64,000 nt of DNA from Tunturiibacter empetritectus (GCF_014201375.1 NZ_JACHDZ010000004.1:434001-498000); one strand, 5' to 3'. Positions 8,475-16,830 are shown, numbered from the stretch's first letter. The notes: a model not told the origin generated them from the letters alone. Made by a program: numbers and translations.

Positions 8475-9218
8475 GTGATTCTCGCTCATCTAGCAACAAC
8501 CTTCGCTCACGTTCCCGCTTCCCTCGCCCTGTACTTTGAAGAGGCGCAGGTGAGCTTCAGTGTTATGGGTCTCTGGTCCAACATGGGCTGGCTGGCTCGT
8601 TGCGTTGTCATCTTCCTTTTCATCATGTCGATCTGGTCGCTCGCTGTGATCATCGATCGCGCTCTTTACTTCTCTGCAGCCCGCAAGCAGTCTCGTGAGT
8701 TTGCGCCGAAGGTTGCCGGCGCGTTGAAGGACGGCCGCCTGGATGAGGCGATCAAGGTTGCTGACCGTTCCAAGAAGTCGCACCTCGCCGAAGTTGTTAC
8801 GGCTGGTCTGCAGGAGTTCCGCAGCTTCGGTTCCGGCGGCACGATCACCGACGAGCAGATCGAGAGCTCCAAGCGCGCACTTGAGCGCTCTGAGGCTATC
8901 GTTCATGCAAAGCTGAAGCGCGGTCTGGGCGGTCTGGCAACCATCGGTTCGACGGCGCCGTTTATCGGTCTGTTCGGTACCGTAGTCGGCATTTTGAACG
9001 CCTTCCAACAGATCGCAACTCAGAAGACCTCTGGTATCGGCGCGGTTGCCGGCGGTATCTCGGAGGCCCTCGTAACGACCGCCTTCGGTCTGCTGGTCGC
9101 CATCCCTGCCGTTATGACGTTCAACTACTTCACTGGTAAAGTCGAGGCTTTCGACGTCGAAATGGACAATAGCTCGAGCGAACTGGTCGACTACTTCATC
9201 AAGCAGAGCCACCGGTAG
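8475..9218 (+). CDS. exbB: ExbB/TolQ/MotA proton-channel protein
   Basis: I place the start at GTG 8475, with a perfect AGGAGG (8459-8464) ten bases upstream; the open frame extends back to 8415 without a site. The 247-residue protein has three membrane segments: one near the N-terminus (CVVIFLFIMSIWSLAVII) and two near the C-terminus. Between them lies the long cytoplasmic domain, followed by LATIGSTAPFIGLFGTVVGI, the ExbB/TolQ signature. It builds the ion channel that powers TonB. Two exbD genes follow directly. Confidence 0.94.
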   Translation: MILAHLATTFAHVPASLALYFEEAQVSFSVMGLWSNMGWLARCVVIFLFIMSIWSLAVIIDRALYFSAARKQSREFAPKVAGALKDGRLDEAIKVADRSKKSHLAEVVTAGLQEFRSFGSGGTITDEQIESSKRALERSEAIVHAKLKRGLGGLATIGSTAPFIGLFGTVVGILNAFQQIATQKTSGIGAVAGGISEALVTTAFGLLVAIPAVMTFNYFTGKVEAFDVEMDNSSSELVDYFIKQSHR

Positions 9219-9366
9219 GGCTTCGGCCCAAGCGTAAGACCAAGCAAGCAATACTCTGCGGGAATCACAGCTCTGAGGCCCTCCGGATGTCGCCAGCGAA
9301 CGGCAGCCGGAGGCCGAACGGGCATCGCAGTAAAGCAAATACAGCAAACCGGACGGAGCATACGTT

Positions 9367-9813
9367 ATGGGTATCAATAAGCGGGAGGAAGGCAAGAAGG
9401 TCAACTCCAACATCAACGTGACGCCGATGGTGGACGTGATGCTGGTGTTGCTGATCATCTTCATGGTCATCACTCCCATGCTGAACAATAAGGTCAACGT
9501 AGACCTGCCAAAGGCTGATGCCGCGGTGGTGATGGAAGATGCCAACAAGGAAGACGCCGTTGTTGTCGCTGTGACCCGCGATGGCAGGACCTTTCTGGGC
9601 GGCGACCAGGTAACGCTCGATGATCTTGGACCCAAGATCGCGGCGAAGCTGGAGAATAAGACCAGCAAAGAGGTCTTTATGCGCGCGGACATCCGCGCCA
9701 ACTATGGCAAAGTGATGGACGCGGTTGATGGAATCCGGTCCGCCGGTGTGAGCCAGCTTGGCCTGCTGACCGAAAGAACAGACGACAGCGGAACGGCGAC
9801 TACAAAGAAGTAG
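9367..9813 (+). CDS. exbD: Biopolymer transport protein ExbD/TolR (first copy)
   Basis: A 148-residue protein with a short cytoplasmic N-terminus, one TM segment (about 24-37) preceded by INVTPMVDVMLVLLIIFMV, and a periplasmic domain. Asp23 in that motif is the conserved proton-carrying residue of the ExbD/TolR family. The ATG at 9367 has GGAG eight bases upstream. It differs from the following ExbD in its longer charged C-terminus ending DDSGTATTKK. The pair may form mixed dimers within one ExbB pentamer; this is inference. Confidence 0.94.
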   Translation: MGINKREEGKKVNSNINVTPMVDVMLVLLIIFMVITPMLNNKVNVDLPKADAAVVMEDANKEDAVVVAVTRDGRTFLGGDQVTLDDLGPKIAAKLENKTSKEVFMRADIRANYGKVMDAVDGIRSAGVSQLGLLTERTDDSGTATTKK

Positions 9814-9872
9814 ACATGTAGGGTATCGAACTCGAATTTATTGGAGCGGTAAGAGTATCCGAGGAGATTGCT

Positions 9873-10307
9873 ATGGGAATGGGTGGTGGAAATACCGGCG
9901 GAGCGATGTCGGACATGAATGTAACGCCGCTGATCGACGTTCTTCTGGTGCTGTTGATCATCTTCATGGTCATCGTGCCTGTAACGCCTCGAGGCCTGGA
10001 GACGCTGGTCCCTCAGCCGCCCAAGGAGCACCACGATGATCCGGTCAACGACCGTACGATCGTCGTGCAGGTGCTGTCGAATGGAGCGGCTGCGCCCGCT
10101 TACAAGATCAACGACAACTCTTTCAACAAGTCGGATCTTGAACCCAAGCTTGCCGAGATCTTTGCGACCCGGCAGGAGAAGGTCATGTTCGTCAAAGGCG
10201 ACAAGGATCTGGACTTCAGCAAGGTTGCTGAGGTTATCGACTTCGGTCATCAAGCCGGAGTAGATAACATTGGTCTCATCACGCCCCGGGTTGAAGCCGG
10301 ACAGTAA
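9873..10307 (+). CDS. exbD: Biopolymer transport protein ExbD/TolR (second copy)
   Basis: A 144-residue ExbD/TolR protein, again with the key Asp (Asp22) in MNVTPLIDVLLVLLIIFMV and one TM segment, followed by a periplasmic domain containing EKVMFVKGDKDLDFSKV. The N-terminus MGMGGGNTGG is unusually Gly/Met rich. The ATG at 9873 has GAGGAG eight bases upstream. It is the last gene of tonB-exbB-exbD-exbD and is followed by a hairpin terminator. It is clearly divergent from its neighbour, so an old rather than a recent duplication. Confidence 0.94.
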   Translation: MGMGGGNTGGAMSDMNVTPLIDVLLVLLIIFMVIVPVTPRGLETLVPQPPKEHHDDPVNDRTIVVQVLSNGAAAPAYKINDNSFNKSDLEPKLAEIFATRQEKVMFVKGDKDLDFSKVAEVIDFGHQAGVDNIGLITPRVEAGQ

Positions 10308-10329
10308 TTCAGTAACGAAGCTCTTGCGT

Positions 10330-10366
10330 AGGCGACTGGTCCCGGGGATCAGTCGCCTGAAGTTTT
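10330..10366 (+). terminator. Terminator of the tonB-exb operon
   Basis: The arms AGGCGACTG (10330-10338) and CAGTCGCCT (10350-10358) form a perfect 9-bp stem with an 11-base loop, followed after four bases by TTTT. It lies 23 bases after the second exbD. Confidence 0.7.
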
Positions 10367-10458
10367 GTGTAGGTGCTTTTTGTTGAGCGAGTGTCCGCGC
10401 GCCCAAATTTCGTTCAGCCTTTAACTCTAGGCGCGCCGATTTCTATTAGAATCTTGTC

Positions 10459-11553
10459 TTGCTCAATAAGCTGATCTTCGCGAATCTTGGCCATCGACCG
10501 GTCCGTACCCTGCTGAGCGTGCTTGCAATTGCGGTTGAGGTGACGATGATCCTGACGCTGGTCGGGGTCAGTCACGGGACGCTGGATCAGTCTGCGCAAC
10601 GGGCGCGTGGTGTTGGCGCTGATATCTGGTTTCGGCCGCCCGGATCTTCAGCGATCGGGCTGAGCTCGGCTCCGATGAGCGATAAGATTCCCGCCCTGCT
10701 CATGAAGGAGCCGCATGTCACGTTCGCGATGGGGACGATGGTTCAACCTCTCTCCGGCTTCGATGCGATGACAGGACTCGATCTTGACGATTTTCGAAGA
10801 CTGAACGGAGGGTTTCACTATTTGAAGGGTGGGCCGCTGGTCAACGATAACGACGTGGTCGTAGATGAGTACTATGCTCAGCAAAAAAAACTCCATGTGG
10901 GCGATACCCTCAATCTGGTCAATCACGATTGGAAACTAGTCGGAATCATTGAATCGGGTAAGCTCTCCCGCATCTGCGTAAAGCTGCCAATGTTGCAGAC
11001 GCTGACTGGAAACCCTGGCCACCTCAGCCAGATCTTCCTCAAGGTCGACGACCCAAAGGATGCGCAATCTGTGGTGGACGCTTTGCGAGTGAAGTATCAC
11101 GGCTACCAGATCTACACGATGGAAGAGTTCACCTCGATGCTCTCTATCAGCAACGTCGGGATGCTGAAGAGCTTCATTGGAGTCGTGATCGGAGTCGCGG
11201 TGATCGTGGGCTTCATTGTGGTGTTTATGGCGATGTACACGGCGGTGTTGGAACGAACGCGGGAGATTGGGATCTTGAAGGCCGTGGGCGGCTCTTCCGG
11301 GCTGATTTTGAATATCCTGTTTCGCGAGACGCTGCTGCTGGCGCTGCTGGGTTCGGTGGTCGGCATTCTCCTGACCTACGGGACGCAATGGCTGATGAAA
11401 CATGCCGTGCCGGCAAGCCTGGTGCAGGAGACGGTCTATGGCTGGTGGCCGATAGCAACCGGCATTGCGGTCGTGGGGGCGCTGTTGGGGGCCATCGTCC
11501 CCGGCATCAAAGCGGTGAAGCAGGATGTCACGGAGGCTCTGTCGTATGAGTGA
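10459..11553 (+). CDS. ABC transporter permease, MacB/FtsX type
   Basis: A 364-residue inner-membrane protein starting at TTG 10459 (MLNKLIFANLGHRPVRTLLS). It has one N-terminal TM (about 18-40), a periplasmic MacB_PCD-like domain (about 40-235), then three TM segments from about 237, 280 and 325 that form the FtsX domain, including LERTREIGILKAVGGSS. Such permeases with their ATPase act in lipoprotein sorting, efflux of peptides or cell-envelope signalling. The ATPase gene overlaps its end by eight bases. The start codon has only a weak ribosome site. Confidence 0.9.
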   Translation: MLNKLIFANLGHRPVRTLLSVLAIAVEVTMILTLVGVSHGTLDQSAQRARGVGADIWFRPPGSSAIGLSSAPMSDKIPALLMKEPHVTFAMGTMVQPLSGFDAMTGLDLDDFRRLNGGFHYLKGGPLVNDNDVVVDEYYAQQKKLHVGDTLNLVNHDWKLVGIIESGKLSRICVKLPMLQTLTGNPGHLSQIFLKVDDPKDAQSVVDALRVKYHGYQIYTMEEFTSMLSISNVGMLKSFIGVVIGVAVIVGFIVVFMAMYTAVLERTREIGILKAVGGSSGLILNILFRETLLLALLGSVVGILLTYGTQWLMKHAVPASLVQETVYGWWPIATGIAVVGALLGAIVPGIKAVKQDVTEALSYE

Positions 11554-12220
11554 GCCGCCGATTATTAAGGTGCGCAGTTTAACCAAGACTTACCAGGTGG
11601 GAGAGGTCGCGGTGCATGCGCTGCGCGGCGTGGATCTCGACATCCGGAAGGGTGAGTTTGCCGCGATCATCGGCGCATCGGGTTCGGGCAAGTCGACCCT
11701 CTTTCATATTCTGGGTGGTCTGACGCCGATGACAACGGGGACCGTGCAGCTCAATGGCCGCGATATGGCGGGCATGACCAACGCCGAGCGGACGGAGCTT
11801 CGCAAGACCACGGTGGGGTTCGTGTTTCAGAAGTACAACCTGCTGCCAACCCTGTCTGCGGAAGACAATATCCGGATTGTGCAATATATCGGGGGCCGGG
11901 ATACGGTGTTCGACCCGGCATTCCAGGAGATTCTCAAGCTGCTTGGGATCACCGACAGGATGAAACACAAGCCTCGTGCCCTCTCTGGCGGCCAGCAGCA
12001 ACGGGTGGCGATTGCGCGCGGACTGGTGAATTCACCGGCGATTTTGCTCGCCGACGAGCCTACGGGCAATCTGGACAGTGAGAACTCGGCGGCAGTGCTG
12101 AAGTTGATCAAGGACCTGAACCGCCGCCTGGGGCAGACGATTCTAATGATCACTCATGACGCCGATGCCGCTTCCTATGCGGACAGGATCGTCAAGATGC
12201 GGGATGGGCGTATAGTGTAG
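11546..12220 (+). CDS. ABC transporter ATP-binding protein, LolD/MacB type
   Basis: A 224-residue nucleotide-binding subunit with Walker A GASGSGKST, the Q-loop VGFVFQKYNLLPTLS, the signature LSGGQQQRVAIAR, Walker B ILLADEPTGNLD and the H-loop ITHD. The ATG at 11546 has GGAGG nine bases upstream and lies inside the end of the permease gene, so the two are translationally coupled. The length and sequence fit the LolD/MacB-NBD group. Substrate unknown; no membrane-fusion protein is adjacent. Confidence 0.94.
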   Translation: MSEPPIIKVRSLTKTYQVGEVAVHALRGVDLDIRKGEFAAIIGASGSGKSTLFHILGGLTPMTTGTVQLNGRDMAGMTNAERTELRKTTVGFVFQKYNLLPTLSAEDNIRIVQYIGGRDTVFDPAFQEILKLLGITDRMKHKPRALSGGQQQRVAIARGLVNSPAILLADEPTGNLDSENSAAVLKLIKDLNRRLGQTILMITHDADAASYADRIVKMRDGRIV

Positions 12221-12482
12221 GCCACTTTTGTTTGCGTTCCGGCTAGCCCTCTAGCGCTGGCACGCATCGTATCTCGAAGAGCAGTTCGAACTAGGCAGAA
12301 GCTCCATAGTTGTAGTACAAAAGACCGACATTATTTCCTTTTGAAGAAGGGAAAGAAAGCTGCTCTAGTCACGTTAGGACATATACCATTACAATCAAGC
12401 GAAAGCCGAAACTTGGTTATGTAGTCTTTCCCGGTCTTTGGAATAGAAACTCGCGCCCATTTTGAAGGAGATGATTCGCCCA

Positions 12483-13304
12483 ATGAAATTCACCGCACGG
12501 ATTCCGGTTACGGCTGCTTTGCTGGCGCTGATGCTTATCACTGCAACCGGGTGTAATCGCCTGAAGGCTCGGGACCAGCTGACCAAGGGAGTGCAGGCAT
12601 TTAAGAATGCACGATACGAAGAGGCGGTAAACCACTTCCAGAATTCGATCGCTCTCGATCCGAACTACGAAGACGCGAAGCTATATCTCGCCACCGCTTA
12701 CTCGTATCAGGTAGTGCCGAATCTGGACACGCCGGAGAACCTTGCGATCGCGCAGAAGGCCCTGGACGGCTTCAACGCTGTTCTGGCGAAGGATCCCAAC
12801 GATCTGACCGCGCTGAAACAGATTGCGTCGATCAATCGCAATATCAAGAAGTTTGATATTGCGAAGGAATACGAGAAAAAGGTTATCGCGATTGCGCCAA
12901 ACGATCCGGAGGCCTATTACACCGTTGGCTTCGTAGACTGGACGCTGGCTTATAAAAATGCAATCACGATTCTTGCGGCGGATGGGTTGACCGATCAGGG
13001 TGATGGGAACCCCAAGAAGAGCAAGGGGGCGTGCCAGAAGCTGCAGGCTGCCAATACCGATCTCGTGAATGAGGGACTTCAGTATCTGAACAAGGCTGTC
13101 GAGCTGAACCCGACCTATGATGACGCCATGCAGTACCTGCAGCTGACGTATCGCCGTAAGGCGGATCTGGAGTGCGGGGATGAAGCGGCTCGCAAGGCTG
13201 ATATGGCCCAGGTCGATTCCTGGATCCAGAAGGCCATGGGCGCTCGCAAGGAAAATGAACTGAAGAAGGAAAAGGCAACGCAGGGCGGCGTTTCAATGCA
13301 GTAG
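12483..13304 (+). CDS. TPR-repeat lipoprotein
   Basis: A 273-residue exported protein. The N-terminus is basic and then hydrophobic, ending in a lipobox ITATGC (Cys24), so it is probably a lipoprotein. The rest is helical tetratricopeptide repeats, with typical units such as ARYEEAVNHFQNSIALDPN and GLQYLNKAVELNPTYDDAM, followed by a Lys/Glu-rich tail. TPR lipoproteins act as scaffolds in envelope complexes; the partner is not visible here. I prefer ATG 12483 (GAAGGAG twelve bases upstream) to the ATGs at 12462-12471, which overlap that site. A strong terminator follows. Confidence 0.85.
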   Translation: MKFTARIPVTAALLALMLITATGCNRLKARDQLTKGVQAFKNARYEEAVNHFQNSIALDPNYEDAKLYLATAYSYQVVPNLDTPENLAIAQKALDGFNAVLAKDPNDLTALKQIASINRNIKKFDIAKEYEKKVIAIAPNDPEAYYTVGFVDWTLAYKNAITILAADGLTDQGDGNPKKSKGACQKLQAANTDLVNEGLQYLNKAVELNPTYDDAMQYLQLTYRRKADLECGDEAARKADMAQVDSWIQKAMGARKENELKKEKATQGGVSMQ

Positions 13305-13328
13305 CTTTCATTGCGTGTTGTGATACCG

Positions 13329-13357
13329 GAGGCCTCCCAGAACGGGAGGCCTCTTTT
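13329..13357 (+). terminator. Strong intrinsic terminator
   Basis: Perfect 10-bp stem GAGGCCTCCC / GGGAGGCCTC with a five-base loop (AGAAC), followed by TTTT; 24 bases after the TPR lipoprotein gene. Confidence 0.93.
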
Positions 13358-13420
13358 GCGTTCAGGTCAGTATCGGTTTTGACTCGATGAGTCGATCGCC
13401 GTCTGCGGTAGAATGGCCGC

Positions 13421-14938
13421 TTGCGACGGTCGATAAAAAAAGTGTTGATTGCGAACCGCGGGGAGATTGCGCTGCGGGTAATTCGTGCGTGCCGGGAGAT
13501 GGGGATCGCCACGGTGGCGGTTTACTCGGATGCCGACCGGGGAGCCTTGCATGTGCTGCATGCGGATGAGGCCTACCGGCTGGGGCCGGCACCGGCGGCG
13601 GAGAGCTATCTGCGGGGGGATCTTATCCTGGAGGTGGCGCGGCGGACGGGCGCGGACGCGGTGCACCCTGGGTACGGGTTCCTGTCGGAGAATGCGGAGT
13701 TCGCCGAGGCTTGCGCCAAGGCAGGGGTGACGTTCATTGGGCCTCCGGCGAGCGCGATGCGGATGCTGGGCTCGAAGACCAAGGCGCGGCAGGCGGCGGA
13801 TGCGGCTGCGATGCCTCGTGTTCCGGGGAGCGTGACGGGGCTAGCCGATGTGGCCGAGGCGTTGCGCGTGGCTGCCGGAATCGGTTATCCGGTGATGCTG
13901 AAGGCTGCGGCTGGAGGCGGTGGGAAGGGCATGCGGGCGGTGACGCGGGCGGAGGATCTCGGGGCGGCGTTTACGGCGGCCAGCAGCGAGGCGGAGCGGA
14001 GCTTCGGGTCGGGCGAGGTATATCTGGAGAAGCTCATCGAGCGGCCTCGCCATATAGAGATCCAGTTGATGGCAGATGAGCATGGGAGCTGCGTGTATCT
14101 GGGCGAGCGGGAGTGCTCGGTGCAGCGACGGCACCAGAAGGTGATCGAAGAGGCTCCTTCCGCAGTGGTAAGCGAGGATCTTCGGCGGAGAATGGGCGAG
14201 GCTGCGGCTCGACTGGCGCTCTCGGCTGGGTATGTGAACGCGGGGACGGTCGAGTTCCTGGTGGATGATGCGGAGAACTTCTACTTCCTGGAGATGAATA
14301 CGCGGCTGCAGGTAGAGCATCCTGTGACCGAGATGGTGACTGGGTTGGATCTGGTTCATCTGCAGCTTCGCGTGGCGATGGGTGAGCCTCTGCCGTTGAC
14401 GCAGGAGGATGTTCGGCTGCGCGGACATGCGATCGAATGCAGGATCTACGCGGAGGATCCGGAGAATCATTTTTTCCCGTCGCCGGGGTTGATTACGCGG
14501 CTGATTCAGCCGAGTGGGCCGGGGATTCGTGAAGACTGCGCGGTGTATGAGGGGTGGAATGTGCCGCTGGACTACGATCCGATGCTGTCGAAGCTGGTGG
14601 CGTTTGCGCCGACGCGGGAGCAGGCCATCGACCGGATGCTGCGGGCGCTGGAGGAGTATGTGATTGGCGGGATCAAGACCAACATCGGGCTGTTTCGGCG
14701 GATTCTGATGGATGAAGATTTTCGCGCCGCGCGGATCGACACGGGGTATCTGGAGAGGTTGCTGGCTGAGCCGGCCGCCCCGGTGTCGGAGGATGTCCCA
14801 GAGGACGTGGTGGCGCTGGCGGCGGCGCTGTTTGCGGCCTCTGCGCGGCGGGAGACGGTGGGGGCGCCGAGTGTCTCCGGTGTCTCCGAGGAGAGCCGAT
14901 GGGCTGTGGCCGGGCGGCGGGAGGGGTTGCGACTGTGA
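13421..14938 (+). CDS. accC: Biotin carboxylase subunit (acyl-CoA/pyruvate carboxylase type)
   Basis: A 505-residue biotin carboxylase, which uses ATP and bicarbonate to carboxylate biotin on a carrier protein. Visible are the N-terminal KKVLIANRGEIALRVIRAC, the ATP-grasp loop AAAGGGGKGM (about 160-170), HIEIQLMADEHG, ERECSVQRRHQKVIEEAPS, and EMNTRLQVEHPVTE. About 55 C-terminal residues beyond the BC core resemble the linker of propionyl-/methylcrotonyl-CoA carboxylase alpha chains. The start TTG 13421 has only a weak ribosome site. The biotin carrier gene overlaps by four bases (GTGA). No carboxyltransferase gene is in the window, so the substrate remains open. Codons strongly prefer G in third position. 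Confidence 0.92.
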   Translation: MRRSIKKVLIANRGEIALRVIRACREMGIATVAVYSDADRGALHVLHADEAYRLGPAPAAESYLRGDLILEVARRTGADAVHPGYGFLSENAEFAEACAKAGVTFIGPPASAMRMLGSKTKARQAADAAAMPRVPGSVTGLADVAEALRVAAGIGYPVMLKAAAGGGGKGMRAVTRAEDLGAAFTAASSEAERSFGSGEVYLEKLIERPRHIEIQLMADEHGSCVYLGERECSVQRRHQKVIEEAPSAVVSEDLRRRMGEAAARLALSAGYVNAGTVEFLVDDAENFYFLEMNTRLQVEHPVTEMVTGLDLVHLQLRVAMGEPLPLTQEDVRLRGHAIECRIYAEDPENHFFPSPGLITRLIQPSGPGIREDCAVYEGWNVPLDYDPMLSKLVAFAPTREQAIDRMLRALEEYVIGGIKTNIGLFRRILMDEDFRAARIDTGYLERLLAEPAAPVSEDVPEDVVALAAALFAASARRETVGAPSVSGVSEESRWAVAGRREGLRL

Positions 14939-15423
14939 CGGTCTGGCTTGAGGTTGGGGGAGAGAAGCGGCGGGTTGAGCTTCCGGCTGAGTTCGGCGCG
15001 GGGATGGAGTGCTCGGTGGACGGGCGGCCGATTGTGGCGGATGTGAGGGTGCTGCAGGCTGGAGTGTTGTCTTTGTTGATTGACGGGCGGCAGTACCGGT
15101 GCGTCCTGGATGGCGATGGGGTGGTGATCGGGGGGCGGCGGTTCGAGTTTGAGGTTGCGGATCCGCGGTCGCTGCAGGGGCGGCGGGGGGCGGGGGCTGG
15201 GACGGATGGGCCCCGTCCGGTGAAGGCTCCTATGCCTGGCCGGATGGTGCGGGTGCTGGTGGAGGTGGGCGATGCGGTCGAGGAGGGACAGGCGCTGATC
15301 GTGATTGAGGCGATGAAGATGCAGAATGAGCTGAAGTCGCCCAAGACCGGACGTGTGGCGAGGATTGCGGTTGCGGTCGGCGATGCGGTCGGCTCCGGGG
15401 ATGTGCTAGTCGTAGTTGAGTAG
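14935..15423 (+). CDS. accB: Biotin carboxyl carrier protein (biotin/lipoyl attachment domain)
   Basis: A 162-residue protein started at GTG 14935, which overlaps the stop of the biotin carboxylase gene in a GTGA tetranucleotide and has GGGAGGGG upstream. The first 90 residues look like the linker domain of a fused carboxylase alpha chain; the C-terminal 70 residues are a biotinyl domain with the attachment motif EAMKM (Lys about 128) and the flanking KAPMPGRMVRVLVEVGD. It therefore looks like a carboxylase alpha chain split into two genes at the domain linker. accB is used loosely: it is not a canonical acetyl-CoA carboxylase BCCP. Confidence 0.88.
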   Translation: MTVWLEVGGEKRRVELPAEFGAGMECSVDGRPIVADVRVLQAGVLSLLIDGRQYRCVLDGDGVVIGGRRFEFEVADPRSLQGRRGAGAGTDGPRPVKAPMPGRMVRVLVEVGDAVEEGQALIVIEAMKMQNELKSPKTGRVARIAVAVGDAVGSGDVLVVVE

Positions 15424-15488
15424 AGAAGTTGAGCAGCGGGTTTCTCGTGACGGCCCGGTTCATTTTCTCTCCTCTCTCCGGGCGGGGG

Positions 15489-15514
15489 TACCCCCTCCCC
15501 CTGGGGGTATTTTT
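15489..15514 (+). terminator. Terminator after the biotin carrier gene
   Basis: Stem TACCCCC (15489-15495) / GGGGGTA (15503-15509) with a seven-base loop, followed by TTTTT. It competes with the palindrome GGGGGTACCCC at 15484-15494, so two alternative foldings are possible. Confidence 0.65.
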
Positions 15515-15627
15515 CGCGCAAACCAATTAGAATCATGGATTTGCGGGCGATGAGTGTCTGCAAACCATTGATTTCATGTGACTTGTTTACAAAATATTAT
15601 AAATGAATGAGTTGCCGGCTAATGGCA

Positions 15628-15657
15628 GAGGCCCCCGATTGCTCGGGGGCCTCTTTT
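15628..15657 (+). terminator. Strong hairpin terminator inside the dispersed element
   Basis: Perfect 11-bp stem GAGGCCCCCGA / TCGGGGGCCTC with a TTGC loop, followed by TTTTGTTT. It is in the same place within copy 1 as the 12-bp hairpin in copy 2. The orientation fits a plus-strand transcript although no gene lies between it and the earlier terminator at 15514. Confidence 0.88.
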
Positions 15658-15768
15658 GTTTCTCTGTATCAGTATAGCGGTTGGAGGATAACTCATACGC
15701 CACGCGAATGTGCTGGATTTGCGCGGGTTTCGAGGTTTTGGGGCTTGACAGCTTTTTGGCAGCAAAAA

Positions 15769-16485
15769 TCAGGTCGATATTCCGCGTCGCTGCTGGAATC
15801 GCCAAAGGAGGTACGGAAGGACTGTTGGCAAGAAGATCAGCAGGGCTTGAGACAGGAGATCGGGAATTCCCTGGGGGAGAGGTCCAATTGAGAAGCTCAT
15901 GCTGATATGTCCGGCTTTGCCGGCAGGGAGGTTTGGACGAAGGGCGTGGACTTTGGCTGTGACCCCGATCAGAGTAAGCAGAGTCCAGCCGATGGTGGGC
16001 CAAACCAGATTGAATCGTTGACGGGCGGCGATTAGTCCGATTGCCCAACCGATGAGAGTTGGCGCGGCGAAGTAGAGCGACCGACCGATGCCGAAGTAAA
16101 GAATCGCAAGACCATCGATGCGGACGAAGGGCGAATCGAATCCCGGCAGGAAGATTCGCCAGCCAGACCACAAGATGAGACAGGCAATGAAGTAGGCCGC
16201 TGCGAGGAGCGAGATCGGGGCGAGGCAGAAGATGGCCCACGGCGCCCTGACGCTCCAGGATTGGAGTTGACGCTGGGCTGTCATCGCCTTGGCGAGATCG
16301 TCAGTTGTCCCGAGTCGGAGGAGCGCCTCGGACGTCGCCTCTGCTGGGCTGCGGCCTGCGCGTTCTTCTTCCGCTGTGAGGTCGGCCAGATGGTCGGCAA
16401 GTTCGCTCAGATAACGTTTCACATACCGCGGCGCTACCCCAGCCCGAAGCAGGCGTTCGCGGAGTTCATGGAATGGCTTGGCCAT
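15769..16485 (-). CDS. Membrane protein with permease-prefix-like (HAAS) N-terminal domain, PadR partner
   Basis: A 238-residue protein with a soluble helical N-terminal domain (MAKPFHELRERLLRAG ... SEALLRLGTTDDLAKAM, about residues 1-70) resembling the HAAS/permease-prefix domain, and then five or so TM segments in residues 80-230. Its first 20 bases overlap the end of the padR gene, so they form one translation-coupled unit. In related bacteria such pairs consist of a PadR repressor and a membrane protein whose expression it controls; the membrane protein's function is not known. The stop is immediately followed by the dispersed element. Confidence 0.75.
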   Translation of the reverse strand: MAKPFHELRERLLRAGVAPRYVKRYLSELADHLADLTAEEERAGRSPAEATSEALLRLGTTDDLAKAMTAQRQLQSWSVRAPWAIFCLAPISLLAAAYFIACLILWSGWRIFLPGFDSPFVRIDGLAILYFGIGRSLYFAAPTLIGWAIGLIAARQRFNLVWPTIGWTLLTLIGVTAKVHALRPNLPAGKAGHISMSFSIGPLPQGIPDLLSQALLIFLPTVLPYLLWRFQQRRGIST

Positions 16486-16822
16486 GGTGCCCTCCCGTCA
16501 GCATGGTTTGGATTGCGGTGGCCAGGTTGGTCCAGGTCTTCGAGAGAGTGGCTAACCGTTTCGCTCCGACGGGCGTTACGGAGTAGTAGATACGGCTGCG
16601 ACGGTTGACGGTCTTGCGCCGGGACTTGAGCGCTCCGTCGCGTTCGAGTCCGTGGAGCACCGGATAGACGACGCCTTCGCCGACTGCGATCACGGCGCCG
16701 GTGCGGCTGCGGATTGCCTCGACGATCTCATAGCCATACATCTCCTCGTGCTGGAGGAGCCTGAGGATGAGGAGCTCCGGAACTCCATTCATAAAGTTCG
16801 GATTGGTCTCGCGGGGAGCCAT
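16466..16822 (-). CDS. PadR-family transcriptional regulator
   Basis: A 118-residue winged-helix regulator. The PadR signature runs from ELLILRLLQHEEMYGYEIVE through GEGVVYPVLHGLERDGALKS to RIYYSVTPVGAKRL. The start ATG 16822 (MAPRETNP) is chosen because a palindromic operator lies just upstream, and the longer frame to 16858 would run through it. PadR proteins are usually small-molecule- or stress-responsive repressors controlling their own operon, here with the overlapping membrane-protein gene. Confidence 0.92.
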   Translation of the reverse strand: MAPRETNPNFMNGVPELLILRLLQHEEMYGYEIVEAIRSRTGAVIAVGEGVVYPVLHGLERDGALKSRRKTVNRRSRIYYSVTPVGAKRLATLSKTWTNLATAIQTMLTGGHHGQAIP

Positions 16823-16830
16823 CAAGGGTA

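Larger units (their letters stand above)
15484..15750 (+). repeat. Dispersed intergenic element, copy 1
   Basis: This gene-free stretch between the biotin carrier gene and the convergent membrane-protein gene shares an ordered series of blocks with 61685-61933 read on the opposite strand. The blocks are GGGGTACCCC (15484 on), CGCG and CCAAT (15515-15527), TCTGCAAA (15557), CAAAATAT (15590), a GC-rich hairpin followed by T's (15628-15657), AGTATAGC (15671), a 22-nt exact match (15688-15709) and GGGGCTTGACA (15740-15750). TCTGCAAA and CAAAATAT are separated by 25 bases in both copies. It carries two of the terminators listed here. It could be a structured RNA, a non-autonomous mobile element or an interspersed palindromic repeat. 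Confidence 0.8.

Noticed and set aside
8490-9701. A 403-codon minus-strand frame
   Set aside because: It runs antisense through exbB and the first exbD, both of which are unmistakable.
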